Of a DNA stretch of 64,000 bases, positions 34,305-44,753 are shown one piece after another (position 1 is the first letter of the stretch; each line of letters starts with the position of its first letter). The position numbers and the translations under genes were made by a program. The stretch is taken from contig NZ_JANHAP010000009.1 in assembly GCF_024734385.1 (NCBI RefSeq), forward strand, positions 1 through 64,000, written 5' to 3'. Under the pieces are notes generated by a model. That model saw only the letters and a program-made list of their open reading frames with translations. It made no database searches and was not told where the DNA came from. The DNA is from Dasania sp. GY-MA-18. GTDB taxonomy: Bacteria; Pseudomonadota; Gammaproteobacteria; Pseudomonadales; Dasaniaceae.

Positions 34305-35762
34305 CTAGGATTCATACACCTCAAAGCGCAATAAATCCTCGGGCTCAGAGCGTCTGCGTATCAATTTGCTGCCTTGTTGCATATCGGTCATCACCGCAGC
34401 AGCAGAGGCGCGGCCGCAGTATTCGTTCATCATTTCCAGTGCATAAGCGCCGGTATCTAACAGGGCGATGATGTCGCCGTTTTGGGTGTTGGCGGGTAGC
34501 TCGCGCAAGTTGGGTTGATGTACTAATACCTGCTCCAAAGTGGCATGGTGAGCGCTAAGCGCAGGCTCGGCAGCGAGTAGGGATTTAACCCGGCCTTCGC
34601 CTTCTACATCGTAATAGGTGTCGGTACTATCACAGAGCGGCCCAGCCATGCGGCAGAGCTTGGTGTCTTTATCGTCGGCGCGGCTGGCGTTAAGCATGTG
34701 AAAATACCAGCCTGAATAAATATCAAACAGGATGTTATAACCGGCATCTAAATAATAAACGGGGTGGTCGCTGCGTTGTTTTTCACATTCTATACGGCTA
34801 AGCAAAATGGCGGTGTCGCTCATCATGCTGCGGCCAGGCTCAACAATAAGTTCTATATCAGTACCCAATGCATCGGTCATAGGTTGGATTAAAACTTTCG
34901 CTATGGTTTCAAAATCTACATCGGTGCGATAGTTTTCCTGGTAGTGCTGGGCTACGCTATGCCAGTTTTCCTCTGAACTACTGTAGTTTTTAGGGTAGCC
35001 GCCACCCAGATTAATATGTTGTAAAGGGTAGGGCATTAAGGCGCTAACTTCTTTGGCGTAAGCGATTAGAAACTCCGCTTCTTTTTGATAGGCGTTAAGG
35101 TCGGTGACCTGTGTACCTATATGGGCGTGTATGCCAGTCATGGTTAAAAAATCGGGGTTGGCATTGATTAGCGCAATGGCAATGCGCTGCTCTTCGCGGG
35201 TCATACCAAATTTGGAACTGGAGGTGCCGGTTTCCCAGCCTGCGGCAGCGCCACCTTTTATTTCGGGCACTATGCGCAGAGTAACATTGGCTTTTTTGTT
35301 TAGCGCTTGCGCTACCGATAGGATGCGCTCTAGTTCGGCAATAGAATCGACGTTGATGGCTTTAATGTCTTCGGCGATGACTTGTTCTAACTCTGGGCGT
35401 AATTTGGCCACGCCATTAAACACCATCTCTTTAGCACTGTAGCCAGCAGTTTTGGCCTTAAAAAATTCACCTCCCGAATTAATTTCTATGCTTAAGCCTG
35501 CGTCTTTAAAAACTTGTAACACAGCAATATTGGCATTGGCCTTACTGGCAAAACAAACCGTGGTGTTGGCGTGTACGCGGCGAAAGTTGCTTAAAATATC
35601 ATTGGCATTTTGGCGTAGCTTAGGTTCTGAATACACATATAAGGGCGAGCCATATTCTGCTATCAGCTCAACGGTGTTTACCCCGTCTATATACAGTTGG
35701 TTGTTTTGGCTGGTTAAATGGCCGGGGCGGCCCCAGGGGTGTAAAGCAACAGCTTGTCTCAT
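34305..35762 (-). CDS. LysA-like PLP-dependent decarboxylase (fold type III)
   Basis: The 485-residue protein has the alanine-racemase-like barrel of diaminopimelate/ornithine decarboxylases: PLP-Lys region C-F-A-S-K-A-N-A-N (about residue 74), H-I-G-T-Q, G-G-G-Y-P and P-L-C-D-S-T-D near the active site. It is longer than LysA (about 420), so D-amino acid or other basic amino acid decarboxylation is an alternative. It precedes the type I decarboxylase by about 155 bases on the same strand, so the two may form one polyamine or acid-response unit. Confidence 0.8.
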   Translation of the reverse strand: MRQAVALHPWGRPGHLTSQNNQLYIDGVNTVELIAEYGSPLYVYSEPKLRQNANDILSNFRRVHANTTVCFASKANANIAVLQVFKDAGLSIEINSGGEFFKAKTAGYSAKEMVFNGVAKLRPELEQVIAEDIKAINVDSIAELERILSVAQALNKKANVTLRIVPEIKGGAAAGWETGTSSSKFGMTREEQRIAIALINANPDFLTMTGIHAHIGTQVTDLNAYQKEAEFLIAYAKEVSALMPYPLQHINLGGGYPKNYSSSEENWHSVAQHYQENYRTDVDFETIAKVLIQPMTDALGTDIELIVEPGRSMMSDTAILLSRIECEKQRSDHPVYYLDAGYNILFDIYSGWYFHMLNASRADDKDTKLCRMAGPLCDSTDTYYDVEGEGRVKSLLAAEPALSAHHATLEQVLVHQPNLRELPANTQNGDIIALLDTGAYALEMMNEYCGRASAAAVMTDMQQGSKLIRRRSEPEDLLRFEVYES

Positions 35763-35937
35763 TTGTCATACTCAGTTGCAGTGTTTGGCAAACACTATAA
35801 ATTAATAAAATGTGAAACTGAGCCTACTGTCGACTTTTTTTAAAATAGCCACAAGAGACATTTTTTAAGGTGGCTTGTGATTTATATTCACAAGTCTGTT
35901 ACATCTGCTTAAAAAATAATCTTTTGTGGCTGTGGAC

Positions 35938-36834
35938 TTAGGTGGGGATAGTCATATTGGCTTCGCTCAGTAACCAATCTATAAAAACTTTGCAGCGCTC
36001 GGATAAGCTTTCTTGTTGGCTGGTAATTAAATGGTAAGAAGAAGGGTCGTGAATTTTACTGGCAAAGGGCTGTACTAATACTCCAGAGCGTAAGTCGTCG
36101 GCACAGGTTAGGTTATCGCCCATGGCTACGCCTAGGCCGTGCCTGGCGGCAATCATTTGATGTATGGTACTGGGTATAATCATGCTGTCATTCGCTTCTA
36201 TGCCGGTGACGCCCTCTGCTGCTAGCCAAGTGGCCCACAGGCCGTCATTGCCTTCACTAATTAGGGTGTGCTGTTTTAAATCTACGGGCTTAAGTAGTTT
36301 GGGCTCTTGCTCTAAAAGTTTAGGGCTGCATACGGGAAAGCTTAAGGTTTCCACTAATAATATTACATCGCGGTACTGCCACTGGTCGGCGTTCCCCCAG
36401 CATATGCATACGTCTAAATCGGGGTTGTAGGCGGCTTCCATATCATCAGAAGTTAACAGGTTGATGCGCAGCTTGGGGTATAGGGCTTTAAATTTATGTA
36501 GCCTGGGCATTAACCAATAGGCGGCAAAGGCGGGCGGAGTGGAGATGGCTAACTCGCCACTGTAATCATCTTGTTTTAAATCTTTTACCGAGCGGGTGAT
36601 TAGCTCCAGTGCTGAACTGACCGCGGGTAACAGCGCTTTGCCCTCGGCGGTTAAATCTACTTGCGTGGTCGATCTATCAAAAAGTTTTACCTCTAAATTG
36701 TCCTCTAACAGTTTGATTTGTTTACTCACTGCGCTGTGGGTAACGCAAAGCTCGTCGGCGGCGCGCACAAAGGATAAGTGTTTGGCGACAGCAGAAAATA
36801 CCCGCAGGGCATTAAGGGGAGGCAGTTTGGTCAT
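35938..36834 (-). CDS. LysR-family transcriptional regulator, GcvA-like
   Basis: The 298-residue protein has an N-terminal winged HTH (F-S-A-V-A-K-H-L-S-F-V-R-A-A-D-E-L-C-V-T-H-S-A-V-S-K-Q-I) typical of the GcvA subgroup and a periplasmic-binding-like effector domain. It is transcribed away from the TonB-dependent receptor gene, so it may regulate that gene, or the decarboxylases on its own strand. The effector is unknown. Confidence 0.9.
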   Translation of the reverse strand: MTKLPPLNALRVFSAVAKHLSFVRAADELCVTHSAVSKQIKLLEDNLEVKLFDRSTTQVDLTAEGKALLPAVSSALELITRSVKDLKQDDYSGELAISTPPAFAAYWLMPRLHKFKALYPKLRINLLTSDDMEAAYNPDLDVCICWGNADQWQYRDVILLVETLSFPVCSPKLLEQEPKLLKPVDLKQHTLISEGNDGLWATWLAAEGVTGIEANDSMIIPSTIHQMIAARHGLGVAMGDNLTCADDLRSGVLVQPFASKIHDPSSYHLITSQQESLSERCKVFIDWLLSEANMTIPT

Positions 36835-37148
36835 AGGGCGTCAGTTACCAATGTTTGTTAAGGCTTATATTAAAGCGTTGCTTGCGCTAATGGCCCGCCA
36901 GTTAGGGCTAGGTCATAAAACCAGTGTATGAACTTCATTATTTTTAAACAAGGCTAAAGCCCCAATATAGCCGCTAAGGCAGGGGCTTACTAGCTAGTGC
37001 CTTTTAGTCACATCTGCGGTGTTTTCTTTTCACTATTCAGCAGCGTCTAGCCCTGATTACTATAGTGGCCGTTATATCAATTAGCTTAGTGCGGCTTATG
37101 GCGGCTAAGTGTTGACCTTAAGCCCAAAACAATAACAAGGGATAAGCA
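36835..37148. other. Divergent regulatory gap between the LysR gene and the TonB receptor
   Basis: About 310 bases with no gene. It must hold the promoters of both divergent genes, but I could not identify a convincing -35/-10 pair or a LysR box. The receptor start has an AAGGGA site at about 37137-37142. Confidence 0.5.
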
Positions 37149-39554
37149 ATGTTTAATAAAAAACTTTTAACCCAAGCCATTATCGTAGCCTCCGCCAGTA
37201 GTATGAGTGTTGCTGTGCAGGCGCAAAGCGCACTGGAGGAAGTGGTAGTAACCGCTACCAAGCGTGCAAAAAGCCTGCAGGATGTTGCCATAGCGGTAAC
37301 CGCCATGGGTGAAAACGAGTTGGACGAATTTAATATCGCCAACTTTGATGACTATGTGCGCTACTTACCGGGTGTTAACTCCGCAGGCCGTGGCCCTGGC
37401 CAGTCCTCGGTGTTTATACGCGGTATGGCTACCGACTCTTCCGATCAAACCTCTGTTGAATTTGGTGCCCCCATCCCCAACGTGGCCTTGTATTTGGATG
37501 AACAGCCAGCCAGCTCTACCGGCCGCAACTTAGATGTGTACGCGGCTGACTTGGAGCGAGTAGAGGTACTGCCTGGCCCGCAAGGTACTTTGTTTGGCGC
37601 TAGCTCGCAGGCCGGTACCATACGCCTAATTACCAACAAGCCTAATTTGCAAGAAACCCAGGTGAGTGTGGATGTGAGTGTGTCCGACACCCACAAGGGT
37701 GAGTCCAGCCACAGTGAAGAGCTGGTGCTTAACTTCCCATTAATTGAGGGCAAGTTAGCGGTGCGGGGTGTGTTTTATAACGCAGTAGACGGCGGTTATA
37801 TAGACAACGTCTATGGCGAAACCTCCTTTGGTCCCGGCGATGTGGGTTTTCCAACGGGAGCCACCACCACCGTTGCTAACAACGCTGATTTTGTAGAAGA
37901 CGACTTTAACGATACTCAATACACCGGCTATCGTTTTGGCGCAAAATACAATATTAATGACGACTGGAGTATTTTGGGCCAGTTTATGCACCAAGAGCTA
38001 GAGGCCGACGGTGTTTTTGACCACGCCCCCAGCAAAATTGATGATTTACAAACTCCCGGCGAGGCACCTACCGGTGTAGGCATAGGCGATTTAGAAGTTA
38101 CCCGCTACTTCCCCGATAAGTTAGATGATCAGTTCGAGCAAATTGGCGTTACCGTTGAAGGACGCATAGGCCAGTTAGATGTGGTTTACGCGGGTTCTTA
38201 TTTGGATAGGGAAGTGGTTAACAGCTTTGACTACACTGGCTATACCCACGTGGGTACCTTCTCTTACTACTACTTATGTCAGCCCAGCTACACCCATTGT
38301 GGCAGCCCCATACAGGGTATGCCCGATAGCCAAGTGAACAACACCCGGCAAACCAACGAGCTGCGCATAAGCTCAGACTTTGATGGCGGAGTTAATTTTA
38401 TTGCCGGCCTGTACCACGACGATGCTAAAACCGAAGTCGATAGCAACTTCTATGTGCAAGCGGTATACGATAGTGAAGCTTTCCATATTAACCGTCCTTT
38501 ACCGGGTTCAACCACGGTAAACCCCGACTACCGGCCACGGGGTATTACTTACACCAACGATATTACTCGCCGCGAAGACCAGCGCGCCATTTTTGGTGAG
38601 GTGAATTTTGATATCACCGAGCAAGTATCGGCCACCTTGGGGGCTAGATATTATGAAATCGATATCTCCATGTTGGGTTCTACCAGCTTTGCCAGTGCTA
38701 AGCAGTGGAATGCCGTAGACGAAGATGATAACGGCCGAAACTACGATGAAATTTTTGCCGATCACCTACCCTATGAGCAAGATGACACCATCTTTAAGGC
38801 CTCCTTGGAATACACCCCAAATGATGATCAGTTGTATTACGTTACCTACTCTGAAGGCTTTAGACCCGGTGGTTTAAACCGTCCCCCGGAAAGCGCTTTT
38901 GTATCGCAAACCTACGATAGCGATGAAGTTACCAACTATGAGTTTGGCTGGAAAACCACTTGGCTAGATGGCCGGGTACGTTTTAACGGTGCGCTGTACT
39001 TTATTGATTGGCAAGGCATGCAAGTGGGCATTACCGATTTTGAAAACGTCGGCGTGGTGACCTTTGTTAGCAATGTATCTGACTCTGAAATTTACGGTTT
39101 AGAAGGTGATATAACTTTTGCGGCCACCGATAACTTAATGCTATTTGCCTCGTTCTCATTGTTAGATACCGAGATGACTAAAGTCTCAGAGGGCGGTAGC
39201 CAAATTGCCAAAGAGGGCAGCGAAATAGCCTTAGCGCCACCGGTGCAACTTAACTTACGCGCGCGCTATGAGTGGACTATAGCGGATATGGAATCGCATG
39301 CGCAGCTGGTTTACTCCTACACCGACGAGCAATACAGCTCGGTGATAGAGGCAAACCGTTACTTACAAGACTCTTACCAAACCGTAGACGCATCCTTTGG
39401 CATGGCCATAGATGAGCACTGGGGCGCAGAGTTATTTGTAGAGAACTTAACCGACGAGCGTGCTGAGTTGTTTATTAACTCCTTAGATACCAGCTTGCGG
39501 ATTACTACTAATCGGCCGCGCACGGTAGGTTTACGTGTGTCTTACGATTACTAA
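37149..39554 (+). CDS. TonB-dependent outer membrane receptor
   Basis: The 801-residue protein has a signal peptide ending V-Q-A-Q (about residue 26), then a TonB-box-like E-E-V-V-V-T-A-T-K-R, the plug domain and a 22-strand beta-barrel region, ending in aromatic V-S-Y-D-Y. It resembles the proteobacterial group used for iron-siderophore, vitamin or sugar uptake; the substrate cannot be read. A strong terminator follows the gene. It may be linked to the GcvA-like regulator upstream and the antiporter downstream. Confidence 0.92.
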   Translation: MFNKKLLTQAIIVASASSMSVAVQAQSALEEVVVTATKRAKSLQDVAIAVTAMGENELDEFNIANFDDYVRYLPGVNSAGRGPGQSSVFIRGMATDSSDQTSVEFGAPIPNVALYLDEQPASSTGRNLDVYAADLERVEVLPGPQGTLFGASSQAGTIRLITNKPNLQETQVSVDVSVSDTHKGESSHSEELVLNFPLIEGKLAVRGVFYNAVDGGYIDNVYGETSFGPGDVGFPTGATTTVANNADFVEDDFNDTQYTGYRFGAKYNINDDWSILGQFMHQELEADGVFDHAPSKIDDLQTPGEAPTGVGIGDLEVTRYFPDKLDDQFEQIGVTVEGRIGQLDVVYAGSYLDREVVNSFDYTGYTHVGTFSYYYLCQPSYTHCGSPIQGMPDSQVNNTRQTNELRISSDFDGGVNFIAGLYHDDAKTEVDSNFYVQAVYDSEAFHINRPLPGSTTVNPDYRPRGITYTNDITRREDQRAIFGEVNFDITEQVSATLGARYYEIDISMLGSTSFASAKQWNAVDEDDNGRNYDEIFADHLPYEQDDTIFKASLEYTPNDDQLYYVTYSEGFRPGGLNRPPESAFVSQTYDSDEVTNYEFGWKTTWLDGRVRFNGALYFIDWQGMQVGITDFENVGVVTFVSNVSDSEIYGLEGDITFAATDNLMLFASFSLLDTEMTKVSEGGSQIAKEGSEIALAPPVQLNLRARYEWTIADMESHAQLVYSYTDEQYSSVIEANRYLQDSYQTVDASFGMAIDEHWGAELFVENLTDERAELFINSLDTSLRITTNRPRTVGLRVSYDY

Positions 39555-39593
39555 AACCTAGTTTCATAGTGCTCTCATGAGTATGTCCCTGTT

Positions 39594-39630
39594 GACCATA
39601 GCTTAGCCCGCTAAGCTATGGTCTTTTTTT
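39594..39630 (+). terminator. Intrinsic terminator after the TonB receptor
   Basis: A perfect 13-bp stem GACCATAGCTTAG/CTAAGCTATGGTC (39594-39606, 39611-39623) with loop CCCG is followed by seven T residues. Confidence 0.95.
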
Positions 39631-39778
39631 AGATTTTTATTTTTGCCATGTAGGTTGGCGCGCCTATGCGCTGTGGCTCAGTTACTACATATAACAGTAA
39701 TAATAATTTTTTGTGTCAATCCCAGAGGTACCCCCATGCTTAACGTTTATCTAATAATTACTAGCGAGGGCGTTTAAT

Positions 39779-41287
39779 ATGTCTAGTATTAAAGCGCCTA
39801 CTCGTTGGGATATTGCGATTACTTTAGTTTTGTTGGTGAGCTTATTATCGCTATCCGTTTATTTTTTTGGTGAGGATTCCTCCCTAGGCCCCAACCAAAT
39901 TGTATTGACCTTGGTAGCAGCGGTGGTGGCCTTAATCGGCGTTAAAAACGGCTTGTGTTGGGAAGATATAGAACAGACCATTATCAGCTCAGTATCGGCC
40001 GCCTTAATGGCTGCGCTAATACTGTTATCGGTAGGCGGCTTAATTGGCAGTTGGATATTATCGGGCACGGTGCCCAGTATGATTTATTACGGCGGTCTGT
40101 TGCTAAGCCCTGAATATTTTTATGTGGCAGGCTGCTTGTTATGCGCGTTGGTGTCTTTTTGTGTGGGCAGCTCCTGGACTACCGTAGGCACCATAGGGGT
40201 AGGGGTAATGGGCACGGCGGTAAGCCTGGATATGCCGGTAGAAATTACCGCCGGTGCGATTATTTCGGGCTCGTATTTTGGCGATAAAATGTCGCCCATG
40301 TCTGATACCACTAACCTGGCCCCAGCGGTAACCGGCACCGACTTGTTTACTCATATACGCAGCATGATGTGGACAACCTTCCCCAGTATATTGATCACCT
40401 TGGTGATATTTACCGTGCTGGGTTTAAATCATGAGCCCGATGTTGTTGATGGGGTTATAGATAGCTCACTGTTTTCTGCCGGTTTAACAGATACCTTTAC
40501 CATTAATCTATTTATGCTATTACCAGTGGCCTTTGTGGTGTTTATGGCCATGAAAAAAGTGCCAGCCTTAGCGACAGTGTTAGCGGGTACCATGGTGGGC
40601 TGTGTGTTTGCCGTGCTGTTTCAAGGGCCGGTGATTACCCAGTTTGTAAATGACGCCAGCCTCAATACTTTTGAGGCCATGGTAAAAGGCACCTGGACGG
40701 TGTTGTTTGATGGCTATGTGTCCAATACTGGCGACAGCAAAATCGACAGCCTGCTATCGCGCGGTGGTATGTTCTCTATGTTGCACACCTTATGGCTAAT
40801 TATTGCAGCCATGAGCTTTGGCGGTATGATGGAAAAAACCGGCATGTTACAAAAAATGGTGCGCGGCTTATTGGCCCTGTCGGTATCCAGTGCCGCGCTG
40901 GTAGCCAAAACCATAGTCAGTTGCATAGGGGTGAATGCCATAGCTTCCGATCAGTATATTTCTATCGTTATGCCTGGCCGTATGTATAGCGATGAGTATA
41001 AAAAACGCGGCATAAAACCCGAAGTGTTATCACGGGTGCTGGAAGATGGCGGCACCATCACCTCACCTTTAATACCCTGGAATACCTGCGGTGCGTTTTT
41101 AATGGGCACCTTGGGGGTAGCAACCATAGCCTATGTACCTTATTGCTTTTTTAATTTAATTAATCCACTGATGTCTATAGTGCTGGCGTATTTGGGTATA
41201 GGAATGGGCAATGATGAGCCAGTGGCTAGCGGCGCGGTAGCTAACAGCCAAGAGAATAACAGTGTACTTGAGGGCGTTAGCCGTTAA
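39779..41287 (+). CDS. nhaC: NhaC-family Na+/H+ antiporter
   Basis: The 502-residue protein has about twelve membrane helices and the NhaC signatures S-F-C-V-G-S-S-W-T-T-V-G-T-I-G, I-S-G-S-Y-F-G-D-K-M-S-P-M-S-D-T-T-N-L-A-P and late P-L-I-P-W-N-T-C-G. Some members exchange other substrates (malate-lactate, amino acids), so an exchange role connected to the nearby decarboxylases is possible. It is alone in its transcription unit after the terminator at 39594. Confidence 0.9.
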   Translation: MSSIKAPTRWDIAITLVLLVSLLSLSVYFFGEDSSLGPNQIVLTLVAAVVALIGVKNGLCWEDIEQTIISSVSAALMAALILLSVGGLIGSWILSGTVPSMIYYGGLLLSPEYFYVAGCLLCALVSFCVGSSWTTVGTIGVGVMGTAVSLDMPVEITAGAIISGSYFGDKMSPMSDTTNLAPAVTGTDLFTHIRSMMWTTFPSILITLVIFTVLGLNHEPDVVDGVIDSSLFSAGLTDTFTINLFMLLPVAFVVFMAMKKVPALATVLAGTMVGCVFAVLFQGPVITQFVNDASLNTFEAMVKGTWTVLFDGYVSNTGDSKIDSLLSRGGMFSMLHTLWLIIAAMSFGGMMEKTGMLQKMVRGLLALSVSSAALVAKTIVSCIGVNAIASDQYISIVMPGRMYSDEYKKRGIKPEVLSRVLEDGGTITSPLIPWNTCGAFLMGTLGVATIAYVPYCFFNLINPLMSIVLAYLGIGMGNDEPVASGAVANSQENNSVLEGVSR

Positions 41288-41461
41288 CTCAAAAGCTAAT
41301 CACAGCCTGAGTTGGGCGGCTTTCATGGCGGCCTAGCCCTCGACAATAGCCGCCTAAGCCTATATAGTGCGCGGCCCTTTTTTAGCTATTGTGGCTTAGC
41401 TGCTTGCTGCCATGCATACCGTTTAGGCTATGCCTCTAGCCTTTATATTCTGGATTTCCGC

Positions 41462-43066
41462 TTGATTACCACTGCAAACATCACCATGCAATTTGGCGCT
41501 GAGCCTTTGTTTGAAAATATCTCTGCCAAATTTGATAGCGGCAACCGCTATGGCTTAATTGGTGCCAATGGCTGCGGCAAATCCACCTTTATGAAGATAC
41601 TCAGCGGCGCGCTGGCCCCTACGGCGGGTAATGTGTCTATTAACCCCGGCGCTAAAATGGGTGTGCTCAGCCAGGATCAATTCGCCTTTGAGGCCTATAG
41701 TGTGGTGGATGCGGTAATTATGGGCGACACCGCCCTGTGGCCTATTAAGCAAGAGCGCGACCGCCTCTACAGCCTGCCAGAAATGACCGAAGAAGAGGGC
41801 ATGAAGGTGGCCGAGCTAGAGGTAGAATTTGCCGAAATGGATGGTTACAGCGCCGAAAGCCGCGCTGGCGATATTTTGCTAGAGGCAGGCATAGCCGAGG
41901 AGTTTCACTTTGGCTCTATGACGCAAGTGGCCCCCGGCTATAAAGTACGCGTGTTATTAGCGCAAGCCTTATTTGCCAACCCCGATATTTTATTGCTGGA
42001 CGAACCCACCAATAACTTGGATATACACACCATTAACTGGTTGGCTGGCGTGCTTAACGAGCGCAAGTGCACCATGATTATCATCTCGCACGATAGGCAT
42101 TTTTTAAACTCGGTATGCACGCATATGGCCGATATAGATTACGGCGAGTTGCGTATTTACCCCGGTAACTATGAATACTTTCTAGAGGCTTCATCTTTAA
42201 TACGCGAGCAGCTATTAACTGAAAACGCCAAAAAAAGCGCCGAGATGGATGACCTGCAAGCCTTTGTTAATCGCTTTTCGGCTAATGCCTCTAAGGCCAA
42301 ACAGGCCAGCTCGCGGGCCAAGAAGTTAGAAAAAATCACTTTAGATGAAGTAAAAACTTCCAGCCGCCAAACCCCTTCGCTGCGTTTTAAGCAAAGTAAA
42401 AAGCTACACAGGCAAGCGCTGGTGTTAGAGGACTTAGGCCACGGCTACGATGGCGAAACGCTATTTAGCAACGGTAATATTATTTTAGAAGCCGGTGCCA
42501 GGCTGGCGGTTATAGGCGAAAACGGCGCGGGTAAAACCACGTTTTTACGCTGCCTAATGAACGAGCTGCAAGCCAATAGCGGTGTGATTAAATGGTCAGA
42601 AAACGCCACTATAGGTTACTGCCCACAAGACAGCAGTGCTGATTTTGACTCCGACTTAAATCTATTTGATTGGATGTCGCAATGGCGCACCCCTAAGCAC
42701 GACGACTTAATGGTACGCGCCATGTTGGGCCGCCTATTATTTACCGCCGACGATGCTAATAAGCAAGCCAGAGTTTGCTCTGGTGGTGAAAAGAACCGCC
42801 TATTGTTTGGCAAGTTAATGATGATGGACACCAACGTGTTAATCATGGACGAACCCACCAACCACTTAGATATAGAGGCCATAGAGGCTCTAAATATCGC
42901 CCTTAAAAATTACGATGGCACATTAATTTTTGTTAGCCACGACAGGGAGTTTGTTTCATCCCTAGCGACACGTGTTATAGAAATTAAAGATCAAAGCGTC
43001 ATCGATTACCAAGGCACTTACGACGAGTACTTGGCCAGCCAAAACAAGAGTCAAAAAGTCGCTTAG
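41462..43066 (+). CDS. ybiT: ABC-F family ATPase, YbiT-like
   Basis: The 534-residue protein starts best at TTG 41462, which gives the family N-terminus [11 protein letters not shown]; the 50 residues before it in the same frame are not conserved. Two ABC domains are present with Walker [10 protein letters not shown] and G-E-N-G-A-G-K-T-T, and Walker [12 protein letters not shown] and [11 protein letters not shown]. The linker is charged (about 240-310). ABC-F proteins act on the ribosome. The length matches YbiT (530). Confidence 0.9.
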   Translation: MITTANITMQFGAEPLFENISAKFDSGNRYGLIGANGCGKSTFMKILSGALAPTAGNVSINPGAKMGVLSQDQFAFEAYSVVDAVIMGDTALWPIKQERDRLYSLPEMTEEEGMKVAELEVEFAEMDGYSAESRAGDILLEAGIAEEFHFGSMTQVAPGYKVRVLLAQALFANPDILLLDEPTNNLDIHTINWLAGVLNERKCTMIIISHDRHFLNSVCTHMADIDYGELRIYPGNYEYFLEASSLIREQLLTENAKKSAEMDDLQAFVNRFSANASKAKQASSRAKKLEKITLDEVKTSSRQTPSLRFKQSKKLHRQALVLEDLGHGYDGETLFSNGNIILEAGARLAVIGENGAGKTTFLRCLMNELQANSGVIKWSENATIGYCPQDSSADFDSDLNLFDWMSQWRTPKHDDLMVRAMLGRLLFTADDANKQARVCSGGEKNRLLFGKLMMMDTNVLIMDEPTNHLDIEAIEALNIALKNYDGTLIFVSHDREFVSSLATRVIEIKDQSVIDYQGTYDEYLASQNKSQKVA

Positions 43067-43497
43067 TGTTTGTGGCTTTCGCTGTCATACCGGCTTGCAA
43101 GCCGGTATCCAGCTATACCATCCTCATCTAGTTGTACTGCACTCGATTCAGTACCCCGTACCCGTCATACCGGCCACCGAGCCGGTATCCAGTTCTAGCA
43201 GCAAGCCAGTTGCCCGCAAGACACGCCGTGAATACATCCGTGTACCCAAAACACTCGTGTTACTCGTGGGGCAGGCTCTAGGCTAGGCGCTGGCATCCAT
43301 GCCAGCGACTGTCTTGCAAACAACTGCCTTGCTGCCTGCAATATCGCGGCTTGAAAGGATGGGGGCTTCAGTCAGTTGAATTATTTATGTGCATATTCAC
43401 ACTTTTGGCTGTAGATGTAGACTTAAAAACCTAAATGTAGCCATAATGGTTATATCTGGAAATTATATAAATATATTATTAAGCGAAAGGGATATCG
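43067..43497. repeat. Intergenic region with two REP-like palindromes
   Basis: ATACCGGCTTGCAAGCCGGTAT (43087-43108) is a perfect palindrome, and ATACCGGC/GCCGGTAT (43167-43188) repeats it with a 6-base loop. Both sit in the context GTCATACCGG...CCGGTATCCAG. The same core (GTCATxCCGG...CCGGxATCC) recurs at about 55331, 55378, 55425 and 61147. These are dispersed palindromic repeats of the REP type. The rest of the 430 bases shows no gene. Confidence 0.85.
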
Positions 43498-44055
43498 ATG
43501 AGGTCGGGTTTACTAATCAATGATGAACCGCTAATAAAGTTAGGGCATCGGTTGCTATGCATGTTCTTTGCAGCTTATGACTTTGAAGTATTCTACCGCG
43601 AATCCGATCCTGTTTTAAGAGACTCTGATCCTTTAGATGATTTTCGTCAATTCGAAGAAACCGAAATATCTGAAAATCTTCTTACTCTTGCTGCCTTGGC
43701 TAGAGCGTGTGATGACGAGTACGGCCTTCTCGGCATAGCTGAGAGTGCGTTTCCACAAGGTGTAGGTACATTGACTACCGATAAAGGAGTTGGGCTGTTA
43801 ACACTAAGAGAAGCGTGCAACAAAATAGTCCACGCTCAATCCCTGACTTATGATTTAGCCAAAGGTACAGAAAATCCTATTTGGGGAAAATGGCACCAAG
43901 ATCAAGGACATACGGTAACAGACAGTTTCAAGGCTCCAGCAATAATAATTAAAGGAATGCTCCAAAATGGGAACGCATGCGAAACACGTATTGAATTGGT
44001 TCCTTTTATCTATGGCGTATCAATAGGGAATATAAGTCAGTGGAAAATCGCTTAA
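43498..44055 (+). CDS. Uncharacterised protein with HEPN-like motif
   Basis: The 185-residue protein starts at ATG 43498 with an AAAGGG site. It is acidic and mostly helical. Residues near 118-127 read L-R-E-A-C-N-K-I-V-H-A, which resembles the helix of HEPN-type proteins bearing the N-K-I-x-H core; no other domain is clear. It lies before a second protein with a HEPN-like R-N-N-L-V-H motif and after a repeat region. A defence or RNA-cleavage role is possible but not shown. Confidence in the gene is moderate and in the function low. Confidence 0.5.
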   Translation: MRSGLLINDEPLIKLGHRLLCMFFAAYDFEVFYRESDPVLRDSDPLDDFRQFEETEISENLLTLAALARACDDEYGLLGIAESAFPQGVGTLTTDKGVGLLTLREACNKIVHAQSLTYDLAKGTENPIWGKWHQDQGHTVTDSFKAPAIIIKGMLQNGNACETRIELVPFIYGVSIGNISQWKIA

Positions 44056-44129
44056 CAAACCAAGGTGTTTTCTTTTAGGGGGCGAACGCTCTGTCGCAGC
44101 GTCGCTGTTTGAAGTATTAGGGATTCTAT

Positions 44130-44753
44130 ATGGTTACGATTTTTGAAGGTAGCGTTAATAATAACTGTGTTCGTTATGAGCATCATTCTTTAGTTATGTT
44201 CTATTTAGATCAGGCTCAGAGTTATGCTGATGTTGCTTTGAAAGCTCACTCTGATGGTACGCTTCAGTCGGATTCAATTGTAGCGATTATTTTTTCGGCG
44301 ATGTGTGTTGAGGCTTTCGTCAACGAGACAGCAGAAGGTCTTTTTAGAAAAGAAGATCTCGATGATTTTTCATTTCTGAGGGGCCAATTTAAGAAAAGAG
44401 GAAAGTCGTCATCTCTGGTTAAGAAATTAGCCCTCATTTTTTGGCAGGCTTTCCAGATTGATGCGCCTCGCTCACTGCTAGATTCAGTAGAGGAATTAGT
44501 CAAACTCAGAAATAATCTAGTGCATTACAAACTGACGGATACCGCTACTAAATTCGTCTATCCGCCGTTAGTTCAGAGAGAGAGTTCGGGCGGAGAAATG
44601 ATGACCGTTGTTGAATTTGTTCAGGAGCCTAAGGCAGTTATCGCGCCATTTGTACAAGCCGTCACTGGGAGTGCGGCTAAAAGAAGTCTTGATGCTGCAA
44701 TTTCAGTCTTAGACTTTTGGAATGAAAACATCAATGATAGAGAAGAGGGTTAG
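44130..44753 (+). CDS. Uncharacterised protein with HEPN-like R-x4-H motif
   Basis: The 207-residue protein is largely helical and includes S-V-E-E-L-V-K-L-R-N-N-L-V-H-Y-K near residue 125-140, the R-x(4-6)-H signature of HEPN RNases. The start is ATG 44130, but the only candidate ribosome binding site upstream (TTAGGG) is weak. It follows the first HEPN-like gene by about 75 bases on the same strand, so the pair may be a small RNA-targeting or immunity unit. Confidence 0.55.
   Translation: MVTIFEGSVNNNCVRYEHHSLVMFYLDQAQSYADVALKAHSDGTLQSDSIVAIIFSAMCVEAFVNETAEGLFRKEDLDDFSFLRGQFKKRGKSSSLVKKLALIFWQAFQIDAPRSLLDSVEELVKLRNNLVHYKLTDTATKFVYPPLVQRESSGGEMMTVVEFVQEPKAVIAPFVQAVTGSAAKRSLDAAISVLDFWNENINDREEG

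Noticed and set aside
41312-41461. N-terminal extension of the ABC-F gene
   Set aside because: The 50 residues are not conserved in the family, while TTG 41462 gives the expected N-terminus.
43095-43286. Short frame over the REP-like palindromes
   Set aside because: Its sequence is mostly the palindromic repeats translated; no start signal.
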